From positions 4,836,001 to 4,900,000 of the forward strand of contig NZ_BJHV01000001.1 of the NCBI RefSeq assembly GCF_005405925.1: a stretch of 64,000 bases of DNA, in the 5' to 3' direction. This DNA comes from Streptomyces antimycoticus. Lineage in GTDB: Bacteria; Actinomycetota; Actinomycetes; Streptomycetales; Streptomycetaceae. Position numbers and translations under genes: made by a program. How positions within the stretch are numbered: the first letter of the stretch is position 1; every line of letters begins with the position of its first letter. This document shows, piece by piece, positions 27,676 through 37,004 of this stretch. Under the pieces are notes generated by a model, which was not told the DNA's origin, ran no database searches, and saw only the letters and a program-made list of their open reading frames with translations.

Positions 27676-28614
27676 ATGAGCAGCGACCTGAAGGAAACTT
27701 TCATGCCACCTCCGCAATCCGATCCCACCCCGCCCGCTCCGGCCGCCCTCGCCGCGAAGGTCCGCACGTTAGGCCCCTCCATGACCCGCTCCATGCAGCG
27801 CGTGGCCGAGGCCGTGGCGGGGGATCCGGCCGGATGCGCGGCGCTCACCGTCACCGGGCTCGCCGAGCGGACCGGCACCAGCGAGGCCACCGTCGTCCGC
27901 ACCTCCCGACTGCTCGGCTACCCCGGATATCGCGATCTGCGCATCGCGCTCGCCGCGCTCGCCGCACATCAGGCCGCCGGGCGGGCCCCGGCCGTCACCG
28001 CGGACATCGCGGTCGACGATCCGATCGCCGATGTGGTCACCAAGCTGGCGCGGGAGGAGCAGCAGTGTCTGGCCGACACCGCGGCCGTCCTGGACACCAG
28101 CCAGGTCGAGGCGGCTGTCTCGGCGCTGGCCACGGCGCGCCGGATCGATGTGTACGGGGTGGGGGCGTCCAGCCTCGTCGGCCAGGACCTGGTCCAGAAG
28201 CTGCTGCGCATCGGGCTGATAGCCCACGCCCACGCCGATCCGCACCTCGCCGTCACCAACGCGGTCCAGCTCCACTCCGGCGATGTCGCCATCGCGATCA
28301 CCCACTCCGGGCGTACGACGGATGTCATCGAGCCGCTGCGGGTGGCCTTCGAGCGCGGCGCCACCACCGTCGCGATCACCGGACGGCCGGACGGCGAGGT
28401 CGCGCAGTACGCGGACCTGGTGCTCACCACCTCCACCGCGCGGGAGAGCGAGCTGCGCCCGGCGGCCATGTCCAGCCGCACCAGCCAGCTCCTGGTGGTG
28501 GACTGCCTGTTCATAGGGGTCGCCCAGCGGACGTACGAATCGGCCGCGCCCGCCCTCTCCGCGTCGTACGAGGCCCTCGCGCACCGCCACGACCCGCGCC
28601 CCGGGCATCGCTGA
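27676..28614 (+). CDS. murR: MurR/RpiR-family transcriptional regulator
   Basis: The product is 312 aa. The N-terminal HTH_6 domain (MTRSMQRVAEAVAGDPAGCA; LAERTGTSEATVVRTSRLLG) is followed by a SIS sugar-phosphate-binding domain at about residues 140-275 (YGVGASSLVGQDLVQKLLRI; AITHSGRTTDVIEPLRVAFE). It precedes murQ by 93 bp, so it probably senses N-acetylmuramic acid 6-phosphate and controls muropeptide recycling. ATG 27676; ATG 27703 (MPPPQSD) is an alternative. The preceding 80 bp contains CCGCGTCGC-type repeats. Confidence 0.82.
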   Translation: MSSDLKETFMPPPQSDPTPPAPAALAAKVRTLGPSMTRSMQRVAEAVAGDPAGCAALTVTGLAERTGTSEATVVRTSRLLGYPGYRDLRIALAALAAHQAAGRAPAVTADIAVDDPIADVVTKLAREEQQCLADTAAVLDTSQVEAAVSALATARRIDVYGVGASSLVGQDLVQKLLRIGLIAHAHADPHLAVTNAVQLHSGDVAIAITHSGRTTDVIEPLRVAFERGATTVAITGRPDGEVAQYADLVLTTSTARESELRPAAMSSRTSQLLVVDCLFIGVAQRTYESAAPALSASYEALAHRHDPRPGHR

Positions 28615-28707
28615 GCCGGTCACGGATCATCGCTTCGCCCGGTGACCGCCCATCCGTCACCGTCACCCCCACCCCCGCCCTGACGTACCGGAAAGAGCCG
28701 CTTCACC

Positions 28708-29679
28708 ATGACTTCCGCCGACTTCGCAGCCGACCCCGCCGACTCCGCGGCCGACCAGGGTTCCGCACGGCTCCGCGCCCAGCTCGACACCCTGACCACC
28801 GAGGCGTTCCGCCCCGAACTCGCCGAGATCGACCGGCTCGACACCCTCGAGATCGCCCGGATCATGAACGCGGAGGACGCCGGCGTACCCGCCGCCATCG
28901 CCCTCCAGCTTCCCCGTATCGCCGCTGCCATCGACGCCATCGCCGCGCGGATGTCCCGTGGCGGCCGTCTCCTCTATACGGGCGCGGGCACCGCCGGACG
29001 GCTCGGGGTGCTCGACGCGAGCGAATGCCCGCCCACCTTCAATACCCGGCCCGAGCAGGTCGTCGGGGTGATCGCGGGCGGCCCGGACGCCGTGGTGACC
29101 TCGGTCGAGGGCGCGGAGGACAGCGCGGAGCTGGCCGCCCGGGACCTCGACCTGCTCGGGGTCGGCCCCGACGACACGGTGGTCGGCGTCTCGGCCTCCG
29201 GCCGCACCCCGTACGCCGTGGGCGCGGTCGAACACGGCCGACGGCTCGGCGCGCTCACCGTCGGGCTGTCCTGCAACGCCGACTCGGCGCTCGCCGCCGC
29301 GGCGGACCACGGCATCGAGATCGTGGTGGGGCCGGAGCTGCTCACCGGCTCGACCCGGCTGAAGGCGGGCACGGCTCAGAAGCTGGTGCTCAACATGATC
29401 TCGACCATCACCATGATCCGGTTGGGCAAGACCTTCGGAAATCTGATGGTCGATGTGCGCGCCTCCAACGACAAGCTGCGCGCCCGCTCGCGGAGGATCG
29501 TCTTCCTGGCGACCGGCGCCTCCGACCAGCGGATCGAAAGCGCGCTGGCGGCCACGGACGGCGAGGTGAAGAACGCGATCCTGACCATCCTGGGCGAGGT
29601 GGACGCCCCGACCGCCGAGAAGCTGCTCGCCGAGGCACACGGCCATCTGCGCGCCGCCCTCGATGCGGCCAAGCGGTAA
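28708..29679 (+). CDS. murQ: N-acetylmuramic acid 6-phosphate etherase
   Basis: The product is 323 aa. The enzyme cleaves the lactyl ether of MurNAc-6-P to give GlcNAc-6-P and D-lactate, linking cell-wall recycling to the nag pathway encoded at 39.8-42 kb. Diagnostic blocks are GAGTAGRLGVLDASECPPTF, GVSASGRTPYAVGAVEHGR and LKAGTAQKLVLNMISTITM. The start is ATG after GGAAAGAGCC. A strong terminator follows at 29737. Confidence 0.92.
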   Translation: MTSADFAADPADSAADQGSARLRAQLDTLTTEAFRPELAEIDRLDTLEIARIMNAEDAGVPAAIALQLPRIAAAIDAIAARMSRGGRLLYTGAGTAGRLGVLDASECPPTFNTRPEQVVGVIAGGPDAVVTSVEGAEDSAELAARDLDLLGVGPDDTVVGVSASGRTPYAVGAVEHGRRLGALTVGLSCNADSALAAAADHGIEIVVGPELLTGSTRLKAGTAQKLVLNMISTITMIRLGKTFGNLMVDVRASNDKLRARSRRIVFLATGASDQRIESALAATDGEVKNAILTILGEVDAPTAEKLLAEAHGHLRAALDAAKR

Positions 29680-29736
29680 GCCCCGGATACGCCGGACCCC
29701 AGCCGGACCCCGGATCCGCCCGGCCCCCAAAACGCC

Positions 29737-29774
29737 GTCGGGGCGGCACCCCTGGGAGAGGGTGCCGCCCCGAC
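29737..29774. terminator. Hairpin terminator between murQ and groEL2
   Basis: Perfect 15-bp stem GTCGGGGCGGCACCC / GGGTGCCGCCCCGAC with an 8-nt loop. It lies between convergent genes and should serve both directions. No U-tract, as is common in Streptomyces. Confidence 0.88.
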
Positions 29775-29819
29775 GTCCTGGACGGTACGACCGACCGGCG
29801 AACGAACGCGCCGAGTCGA

Positions 29820-31553
<1,734 letters not shown>

Positions 31554-31570
31554 TCACCGACCCGGTCCTT

Positions 31571-31597
31571 CTGTCACTCTCAACGTCAGAGTGCTAA
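31571..31597 (-). promoter_or_regulatory. CIRCE element 1 (HrcA operator)
   Basis: CTGTCACTC-N9-GAGTGCTAA. The right half-site is perfect and the left half keeps CACTC. It lies about 125-150 bp upstream of the groEL2 start, downstream of the predicted promoter and in the leader. Confidence 0.8.
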
Positions 31598-31603
31598 CGC
31601 CAA

Positions 31604-31632
31604 TGATTAGCACTCGGGCCTATAGAGTGCAA
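31604..31632 (-). promoter_or_regulatory. groEL2 promoter
   Basis: Read on the minus strand: TTGCAC (31627-31632), 17 nt, then TAATCA (31604-31609). Both hexamers match the HrdB consensus (TTGACA/TANNNT) reasonably, and the spacing is ideal. CIRCE element 2 covers the whole spacer and both boxes. Confidence 0.7.
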
Positions 31633-31633
31633 G
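31607..31633 (-). promoter_or_regulatory. CIRCE element 2 (HrcA operator)
   Basis: TTAGCACTC-N9-GAGTGCAAG. The left half-site is perfect and the right half has 7 of 9 bases. It overlaps the -35 and the upstream edge of the -10 of the groEL2 promoter, so HrcA bound here would block RNA polymerase. Confidence 0.9.
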
Positions 31634-31804
31634 CGGCCGAAGGCCATCATTGGGGGGTGGCGGTCGGGTGACGGGTGGGCGCAAGCGGCCGAAGGCCATC
31701 ATCGGGGGGTGGCGGTCGGGTGACGGGTGGGCGCAAGCGGCCGAAGGCCATCATCGGGGGTGGCGGTCGGGTGACGGGTGGGCGCAAGCGGCCGAAGGCC
31801 ATCG
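31629..31804. repeat. 52-bp tandem repeats upstream of groEL2
   Basis: Units beginning GCAAGCGGCCGAAGGCCATC start at 31629, 31681, 31733 and 31784; the last is partial. Periods are 52, 52 and 51 bp, and the units are almost identical. The first unit overlaps the right CIRCE half-site and the -35 box of groEL2. The array lies between groEL2 and the terminator of the cold-shock gene. Confidence 0.93.
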
Positions 31805-31843
31805 ACCCCCGCACAAACCCCCGTCATGCTCAGCGCGGACACG

Positions 31844-31883
31844 CCGAAGGGTCCGTACCCTGGCCGGGACACGGACCCTTCGG
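31844..31883 (-). terminator. Terminator of the cold-shock gene
   Basis: CCGAAGGGTCCGT / ACGGACCCTTCGG, a perfect 13-bp stem with a 14-nt loop. It starts 33 bp after the stop of the cspA-like gene on the minus strand. Confidence 0.8.
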
Positions 31884-31915
31884 ACTGTACTGTTCAGCTG
31901 CGTCGCGTCGGCGCG

Positions 31916-32122
31916 TCAGCCTACGGCCACGCGGACCATGTCGGCCTGCGGGCCCTTCTGACCCTGCGAGATCTCGAACTCGACCCGCTGGCCTTCCTCG
32001 AGGGTGCGGTACCCGTCCATCTGGATCGCGCTGTAGTGGACGAACACGTCCGCACCACCGTCGACCGCGATGAAGCCGTACCCCTTCTCCGCGTTGAACC
32101 ACTTGACGGTGCCCTGAGCCAT
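31916..32122 (-). CDS. CspA-type cold-shock protein
   Basis: The product is 68 aa, a single cold-shock domain. [20 protein letters not shown] contains RNP1 and DVFVHYSAI contains RNP2; it is a nucleic-acid chaperone acting in the cytoplasm. Streptomyces carry several close paralogues, so no specific symbol is given. ATG 32122 follows AGGAATGG-like purine sequence. It has an unusually long gene-free upstream region of about 400 bp. Confidence 0.93.
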   Translation of the reverse strand: MAQGTVKWFNAEKGYGFIAVDGGADVFVHYSAIQMDGYRTLEEGQRVEFEISQGQKGPQADMVRVAVG

Positions 32123-32531
32123 TCCTAACTCCCCTATTGCTGGCCCTTGCGCAGGACCGCACTCCGCGGACCCGGGTCAGACCTCACCCCCCGGATGTGG
32201 GGGGTGTGCGCCGGAACGCGTCGACCGCCGCTGAATGTATCCGTCCCAACGCCCTCTGCAACAGGTCAATCGGACGAGAATTCTGGGCACGGCCGAACGG
32301 TTAAAAGTGAGAATTTATGTGAAGTTCGGGCAAGCCGGGCGGGACATAGGGAACCAACCCGGCAATTCGTGCTCACACTTTACGCACAACTTGACGAGTT
32401 CTCATATGTGGTTCCGACCCGGGGGCCATCGGGGAATCCGGGCAACTGTATCGCGATTCCACACACGGAATCGCCCCGTCCGGTTGTCCCCGGACGGGGC
32501 GATGCCAAAGGTGAGGAGGGTGGACGCGGGG
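32123..32531. other. Gene-free region upstream of the cold-shock gene
   Basis: About 410 bp without a gene. It contains a hairpin CACCCCCC-GGATGT-GGGGGGTG at 32185-32206 that would lie in the leader of the cold-shock mRNA. An unusually AT-rich stretch at about 32280-32420 is the lowest GC in this part of the window and a likely promoter zone. At the far end is the stop of the MoaD/CysO-like gene. Confidence 0.6.
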
Positions 32532-32810
32532 TCAGCAGCCGCCCGCGACCGCCGGGATGATCGAGATCCCGGCACCGTCCGGGGTCGCCGTGGCCAGGCC
32601 GTCGGCGAAGCGGACGTCGTCGTCGTTGACGTAGACGTTGACGAAGCGGCGGAGCTTGCCGGTGTCGTCCAGGACGCGGGCCGCGATGCCCTGGTGGTTC
32701 TTCTCCAGGTCCGCCAGGACCTCGGCGAGGGTCGCGCCCTCGGCGGGGACCTCGGCCTGACCGGCGGTGTACGTGCGCAGGATGGTCGGGATTCGGACGT
32801 TGACGCTCAT
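32532..32810 (-). CDS. MoaD/ThiS-family sulfur carrier, CysO-like
   Basis: The product is 92 aa, a beta-grasp ubiquitin-like protein. VRIPTILRTYTAGQAEVPAE, KLRRFVNVYVNDDDVRFADG and SIIPAVAGG resemble mycobacterial CysO, which carries sulfur as a C-terminal thiocarboxylate for cysteine synthesis. The encoded C-terminus is AGGC, not AGG: the final Cys must be removed before the Gly-Gly end can be activated. The ATG overlaps the stop of thrC (4 bp), so the two genes are co-translated. Cysteine supply to methionine and threonine balance may explain the pairing (inference). Confidence 0.85.
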   Translation of the reverse strand: MSVNVRIPTILRTYTAGQAEVPAEGATLAEVLADLEKNHQGIAARVLDDTGKLRRFVNVYVNDDDVRFADGLATATPDGAGISIIPAVAGGC

Positions 32811-34108
32811 GCGAGACCAGCCTCTCGGAACGAGTCAAGAGTGGGGCGGATGATGGCGGAGGGGCCCGTGGTGGGGGCCACCGCGTCGAGGGTCTTGAGG
32901 CCGTCGCCGGTGTTGAGCACGACGGTCGTCAGGGACGGGTCGAGCAGACCGTCCTCGATCAGCTTCTTGGTCACGCCGACGGTCACCCCGCCCGCGGTCT
33001 CCGCGAAGATCCCCTCGGTGCGGGCGAGCAGCTTGATCGCGTCGACGATCTGCTCGTCGTTCACGTCCTCCACCGCGCCGCCCGTACGGCGGGCGATGTC
33101 CAGGACGTACGGGCCGTCCGCGGGGTTGCCGATGGCCAGCGACTTGGCGATGGTCTGCGGCTTCTGCGGCCGGACGACGTCATGGCCGGCCTTGAAGGCG
33201 GCGGAGACCGGGGAGCAGCCCTCGGCCTGGGCGCCGAAGATCTTGTAGGGCTTGTCCTCGACCAGACCGATCGCGATCAGCTCCTTCAGCCCCTTGTCGA
33301 TCTTGGTGAGCTGGGAGCCGGAGGCGATCGGGATGACGATCTGGTCGGGCAGCCGCCAGCCGAGCTGCTCGCAGATCTCGTAGGCCAGGGTCTTGGACCC
33401 CTCGCCGTAGTACGGCCGCAGATTGACGTTGACGAAGCCCCAGCCCTCGCCGACCGGGTCGCCGATCAGCTCGCTGCAGAAGCGGTTGACGTCGTCGTAG
33501 GTGCCCTCGATGCCGACCAGCTCACCGCCGTAGACCGCGGCCATGACGACCTTGCCGGCCTCCAGGTCGTGCGGGATGAAGACGCAGGAGCGGAAGCCCG
33601 CACGGGCGGCCGCGGCGCCGACCGCGCCGGCGAGGTTGCCGGTGGAGGAGCAGGAGAGGGTGGTGAAGCCGAAGGTGCGGGCGGCCTGGACGGCGATGGC
33701 GACGACCCGGTCCTTGAAGGAGTGGGTGGGGTTGCCGGAGTCGTCCTTGATGTGCAGCTCACCGGTGACGCCGAGCTCACGGGCGAGGTTGTCCGCCTTG
33801 ACCAGCTGGGTGAAACCCGGGTGCAGGCTGGGCAGGTCCGCCACGTCCGCGGGGACGGGCAGCAGCGGGGCATAGCGCCAGATGCTGTTCGGACCGGCCT
33901 CGATCCGCCGGCGCAGCTCCTCCGGGTCGCCGGCCGGCAGCTCGTACGCGACCTCGAGCGGCCCGAAACAGACCTCACACGCGAAGATCGGGCCCAGATC
34001 GAACCGCTCACCGCACTCCCGGCAGGACAATGCGATGGCGGGACCGAAGGCACCGGAGGCGTCGGAGGCGGAGGAAGCAGTTGAGCTTTCTACTGACTGC
34101 ACAGCCAT
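32807..34108 (-). CDS. thrC: Threonine synthase
   Basis: The product is 433 aa. The PLP enzyme converts O-phosphohomoserine to threonine. The N-terminus has CRECGERFDLGPIFACEVC, a zinc-ribbon-like opening. The PLP Lys lies in [37 protein letters not shown] binds phosphate, and VLNTGDGLKTLDAV follows near the end. Upstream lies a SAM-I riboswitch, so threonine synthesis is tuned to SAM/methionine status, which competes for the same homoserine branch. Confidence 0.95.
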   Translation of the reverse strand: MAVQSVESSTASSASDASGAFGPAIALSCRECGERFDLGPIFACEVCFGPLEVAYELPAGDPEELRRRIEAGPNSIWRYAPLLPVPADVADLPSLHPGFTQLVKADNLARELGVTGELHIKDDSGNPTHSFKDRVVAIAVQAARTFGFTTLSCSSTGNLAGAVGAAAARAGFRSCVFIPHDLEAGKVVMAAVYGGELVGIEGTYDDVNRFCSELIGDPVGEGWGFVNVNLRPYYGEGSKTLAYEICEQLGWRLPDQIVIPIASGSQLTKIDKGLKELIAIGLVEDKPYKIFGAQAEGCSPVSAAFKAGHDVVRPQKPQTIAKSLAIGNPADGPYVLDIARRTGGAVEDVNDEQIVDAIKLLARTEGIFAETAGGVTVGVTKKLIEDGLLDPSLTTVVLNTGDGLKTLDAVAPTTGPSAIIRPTLDSFREAGLA

Positions 34109-34113
34109 GGATG

Positions 34114-34142
34114 GCGAGGCCCTTTCTCCTCATCTTCCTCGC
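34114..34142 (-). promoter_or_regulatory. RBS-sequestering stem before thrC
   Basis: On the minus strand GCGAGG (34137-34142) and CCTCGC (34114-34119) can pair and enclose GAGGAGAAAGG, the likely ribosome binding site of thrC. This would be the expression platform of the riboswitch, acting on translation. Confidence 0.6.
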
Positions 34143-34152
34143 GACGCATTTC

Positions 34153-34270
34153 GTCACGAGACGGAATTGGCACCTTCCCGAGCTGGGAGCCTCGCTGCGG
34201 AATGCGAGATCAGCTGGAGGGTTGCCGGGGCTTCAACGGGCCGTTCCCTCTGCCCCTCTGGATGAGCGGT
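34153..34270 (-). promoter_or_regulatory. SAM-I (S-box) riboswitch
   Basis: On the minus strand the leader reads CTCATCCAGAGGGGCAGAGG, then ACGGCCCGTTGAAGCCCCGG, CAACC, and after a variable stem GGTGCCAATTCCG. These are the conserved S-box core segments in the right order (P1/P2 kink-turn, J3/4, P3, P4). It lies 45-160 nt upstream of the thrC start. Confidence 0.92.
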
Positions 34271-34460
34271 ATGGCGCCGGGCGGACCCGGGCGTTTGTCA
34301 GCACGGCATCATCACGGGCTTCCTCGGTAAACACCGAGGTCGACCCCGACATACGACGGTCGCGTGCGTTGTTCAAGACTGTAACCGAAGGCCCGGATGG
34401 TTGAGCTAGCCGTCCGAAGCGCGAGATGGATCACAGCGACCACGGCAGGGAGAGACACAG

Positions 34461-35408
34461 GTGCTGGAAGAGGTGGAGCGCTGGCTGAAGCACCGCTCCT
34501 GGTCGGCCGACGACTGGCCGCTGGACCGCCTGCTGGACGCGAAGCGGGGCGCGGCGACGACCCTGAGCGTCGTCCTGCCCGCCCTGAACGAGGAGGCCAC
34601 GGTCGGCGAGATCGCCGCGACGATCCGCCGGGAGCTGATGAGCGCGGCGGCGCCGCTGGTGGACGAGCTGGTGGTGCTGGACTCCGGCTCGACGGACCGC
34701 ACCGCCGAGGTCGCCGCGGCGGCGGGCGCCACCGTCGTCCCCCGCGACTCGCTGCTGCCCCGGCTGCCCGCGCTGCCCGGCAAGGGCGAGGTGCTGTGGC
34801 GGTCCCTGCTGGCCACGCGCGGCGACATCATCTGCTTCATCGACGCCGACCTGCGGGAATTCGATCCGCGCTTTGTCTCGGGGATCGTCGGTCCGCTGCT
34901 GACCGACCCCGCGCTGCAGCTGGTGAAGGGCATGTACGACCGCCCGCTCGGCGACGTGGCGGGCCAGGGCGGCCGGGTCACCGAGCTGGTCGCCCGCCCG
35001 CTGCTGAATCTGCACTGGCCCCAGCTGGCCGGATTCGTCCAGCCGCTGGGCGGTGAGTACGCGGCGCGCCGCACGCTGCTGGAGCGGCTGCCCTTCCCGG
35101 TCGGCTACGGGGTCGAGCTGGGGCTGCTGGTCGACGCGCTGCACACGGTGGGTCTCGACGCGCTCGGCCAGGTGGACATCGGGGTGCGCAAACACCGCCA
35201 CCAGGACGGGCTGGCGCTCGGCCGGATGGCGGCCGCGATCTACCGCACCGCGCAGCTGCGGCTGGCCCGGGGCCATTTGGTGCGGCCGCGGCTGACCCAG
35301 TTCGACCGGGGCGAGACCGGCTTCGAGCCGCGTACCACGGACGTGGACACCGAGGAGCGACCGCCGATGATCGAGATACCGGAGTACGCGGAGCGGCGCG
35401 CGGCGTGA
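34461..35408 (+). CDS. gpgS: Glucosyl-3-phosphoglycerate synthase
   Basis: The product is 315 aa, a GT81/GT-A glycosyltransferase that joins glucose from a nucleotide sugar to 3-phosphoglycerate. Blocks: TLSVVLPALNEEATVGEIAA, VLDSGSTDRTAEVAAAAGA, FIDADLREFDPRFVSGIVG (the metal-binding Asp-x-Asp) and VRKHRHQDGLALGRMA. GTG 34461 has GGGAGAG at 6 nt. It precedes otsA by 119 bp on the same strand; both use activated glucose, suggesting a compatible-solute/storage locus. Confidence 0.9.
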   Translation: MLEEVERWLKHRSWSADDWPLDRLLDAKRGAATTLSVVLPALNEEATVGEIAATIRRELMSAAAPLVDELVVLDSGSTDRTAEVAAAAGATVVPRDSLLPRLPALPGKGEVLWRSLLATRGDIICFIDADLREFDPRFVSGIVGPLLTDPALQLVKGMYDRPLGDVAGQGGRVTELVARPLLNLHWPQLAGFVQPLGGEYAARRTLLERLPFPVGYGVELGLLVDALHTVGLDALGQVDIGVRKHRHQDGLALGRMAAAIYRTAQLRLARGHLVRPRLTQFDRGETGFEPRTTDVDTEERPPMIEIPEYAERRAA

Positions 35409-35527
35409 TCGCCCCCGGGGCATCACGCGATAGCCCCTACGGGCGGAAACAGGCCGCCCCATACCGCCTACGGGGCAAGAAACCGTACGTACGTTTGCGC
35501 GGGGTCTCGGCTGGCTAGGCTCGCGAC

Positions 35528-37000
35528 ATGGCAGTTCCGCGCACCGCTCCGATCCTGGTCGCGTCCAACCGCGGTCCGGTCTCGTACACCCTGGGCGAGG
35601 ACGGCTCGCTCACCGCCCGGCGCGGCGGTGGCGGGCTGGTCTCCGGCCTCAGCGCCATCGGCCCCGACGCGAACGCGGTGTGGGTGTGCGCGGCGCTCGG
35701 GGAGGGTGACCGCGAGGCGGCCCGGCGCGCCGGGGACAGCCATCTGAACCCCGGTGACACCGGCGGCCAGCAGGTGCGGATGCTCGACATCGCACCGGAT
35801 GTCTTCGCCGCCGCGTACAACGGCATCGCCAATTCGGTGCTGTGGTTCATCCACCATCTGCTCTACCAGACCCCGGTCGAGCCGGTCTTCGACGCGGAGT
35901 TCGCCGACCAGTGGGCGGCCTACGAGGCCTATAACGCGGCCTTCGCGGACGCGCTCGCCGAGGAGGCGGTGGACGAGGCCGTCGTCCTGGTGCAGGACTA
36001 CCACCTGGCGCTGGTGCCCGCGATGCTCCGCGAGCGCCGCCCCGATCTGCGGATCGGTCACTTCTCGCACACCCCCTGGGCCCCGCCGGACTACTACCGG
36101 CTGCTGCCGGACGACGTCGCGGCGGGTGTGCTGCGCGGCATCCTCGGCGGCGACCGCGCCGCGTTCCTCACCGAGCGCTGGGCCGGTGCCTTCGCCGACT
36201 GCTGCGCGGCCGTGCTGGGCGCGGAGATCGTCCGGGACGGCGACGGTGACGGTAACGGCGACGGCGCGGCGACGGCCGTGCGCTTCGAGGGGCGGGAGAC
36301 CCGGCTGGGCGTCCACGGCCTCGGCGCGGACGCGGACTTCCTGCGGCAGCGGTCGCGGCAGGCGGATGTGGACGAACGGCTGACCAGTCTGCGGGCGCAG
36401 ATCGGACCGGACCGGAAGTCGATCGTCCGGGTGGACCGCACCGAGCTGTCCAAGAACATCGTGCGCGGGCTGCTGGCCTACCGGCGACTGCTGGAGAGCC
36501 ACCCCGAGTGGCGCGAGCGCGTGGTGCACGTGGCCTTCGCCTACCCCTCCCGCCAGGACCTCGCGGTCTACCGCGACTACACCGAGCGGGTGCGGCGGAT
36601 CGCGGACGAGATCAACGCCGAGTACGGCACGGAGGGCTGGGCCCCGGTCGCCCTGCATGTGAAGGACGACTTCGCACGGTCGCTCGCGGCCTACCGACTG
36701 GCGGACGTGGCGCTGGTCAACCCCATCCGGGACGGGATGAACCTGGTGGCCAAGGAGGTGCCGGTGGTCTCCGAGCGGGGATGTGCGCTGGTGCTGTCGC
36801 GGGAGGCGGGCGCATACGCCGAGCTGGGCGACGACGCGCTGGTGGTGAACCCGTACGACGTGGAGGCCACGGCCCGGGCGCTGGACGAGGCGCTGCGCAT
36901 GAGCGACGGCGAGCGCGCGGACCGTACGAAGCGACTCGCCGCCGCCGCGACCGCGCTGCCGCCCCAGGCATGGTTCCTGGCGCAGCTGCGGGCGCTGTAG
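35528..37000 (+). CDS. otsA: Trehalose-6-phosphate synthase
   Basis: The product is 490 aa, a GT20 enzyme making trehalose 6-phosphate from nucleotide-glucose and glucose 6-phosphate. Key blocks: ILVASNRGPVSYTL, VQDYHLALVPAML, IGHFSHTPWAPPDYYRLLP, VDRTELSKNIVRGLLAYRRL, LVNPIRDGMNLVAKE. An Asp/Gly repeat (DGDGDGNGDG) near residue 240 is a species-specific insert. ATG 35528. It ends 4 bp from the convergent otsB. Confidence 0.95.
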   Translation: MAVPRTAPILVASNRGPVSYTLGEDGSLTARRGGGGLVSGLSAIGPDANAVWVCAALGEGDREAARRAGDSHLNPGDTGGQQVRMLDIAPDVFAAAYNGIANSVLWFIHHLLYQTPVEPVFDAEFADQWAAYEAYNAAFADALAEEAVDEAVVLVQDYHLALVPAMLRERRPDLRIGHFSHTPWAPPDYYRLLPDDVAAGVLRGILGGDRAAFLTERWAGAFADCCAAVLGAEIVRDGDGDGNGDGAATAVRFEGRETRLGVHGLGADADFLRQRSRQADVDERLTSLRAQIGPDRKSIVRVDRTELSKNIVRGLLAYRRLLESHPEWRERVVHVAFAYPSRQDLAVYRDYTERVRRIADEINAEYGTEGWAPVALHVKDDFARSLAAYRLADVALVNPIRDGMNLVAKEVPVVSERGCALVLSREAGAYAELGDDALVVNPYDVEATARALDEALRMSDGERADRTKRLAAAATALPPQAWFLAQLRAL

Positions 37001-37004
37001 GGCT

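Noticed and set aside
31589..31615. GAGTGCTAA-N9-TTAGCACTC as one inverted-arm CIRCE
   Set aside because: The arm order is the reverse of CIRCE (TTAGCACTC-N9-GAGTGCTAA). Reading it as the inner halves of two tandem sites explains the flanking CACTC and GAGTGCAAG halves.
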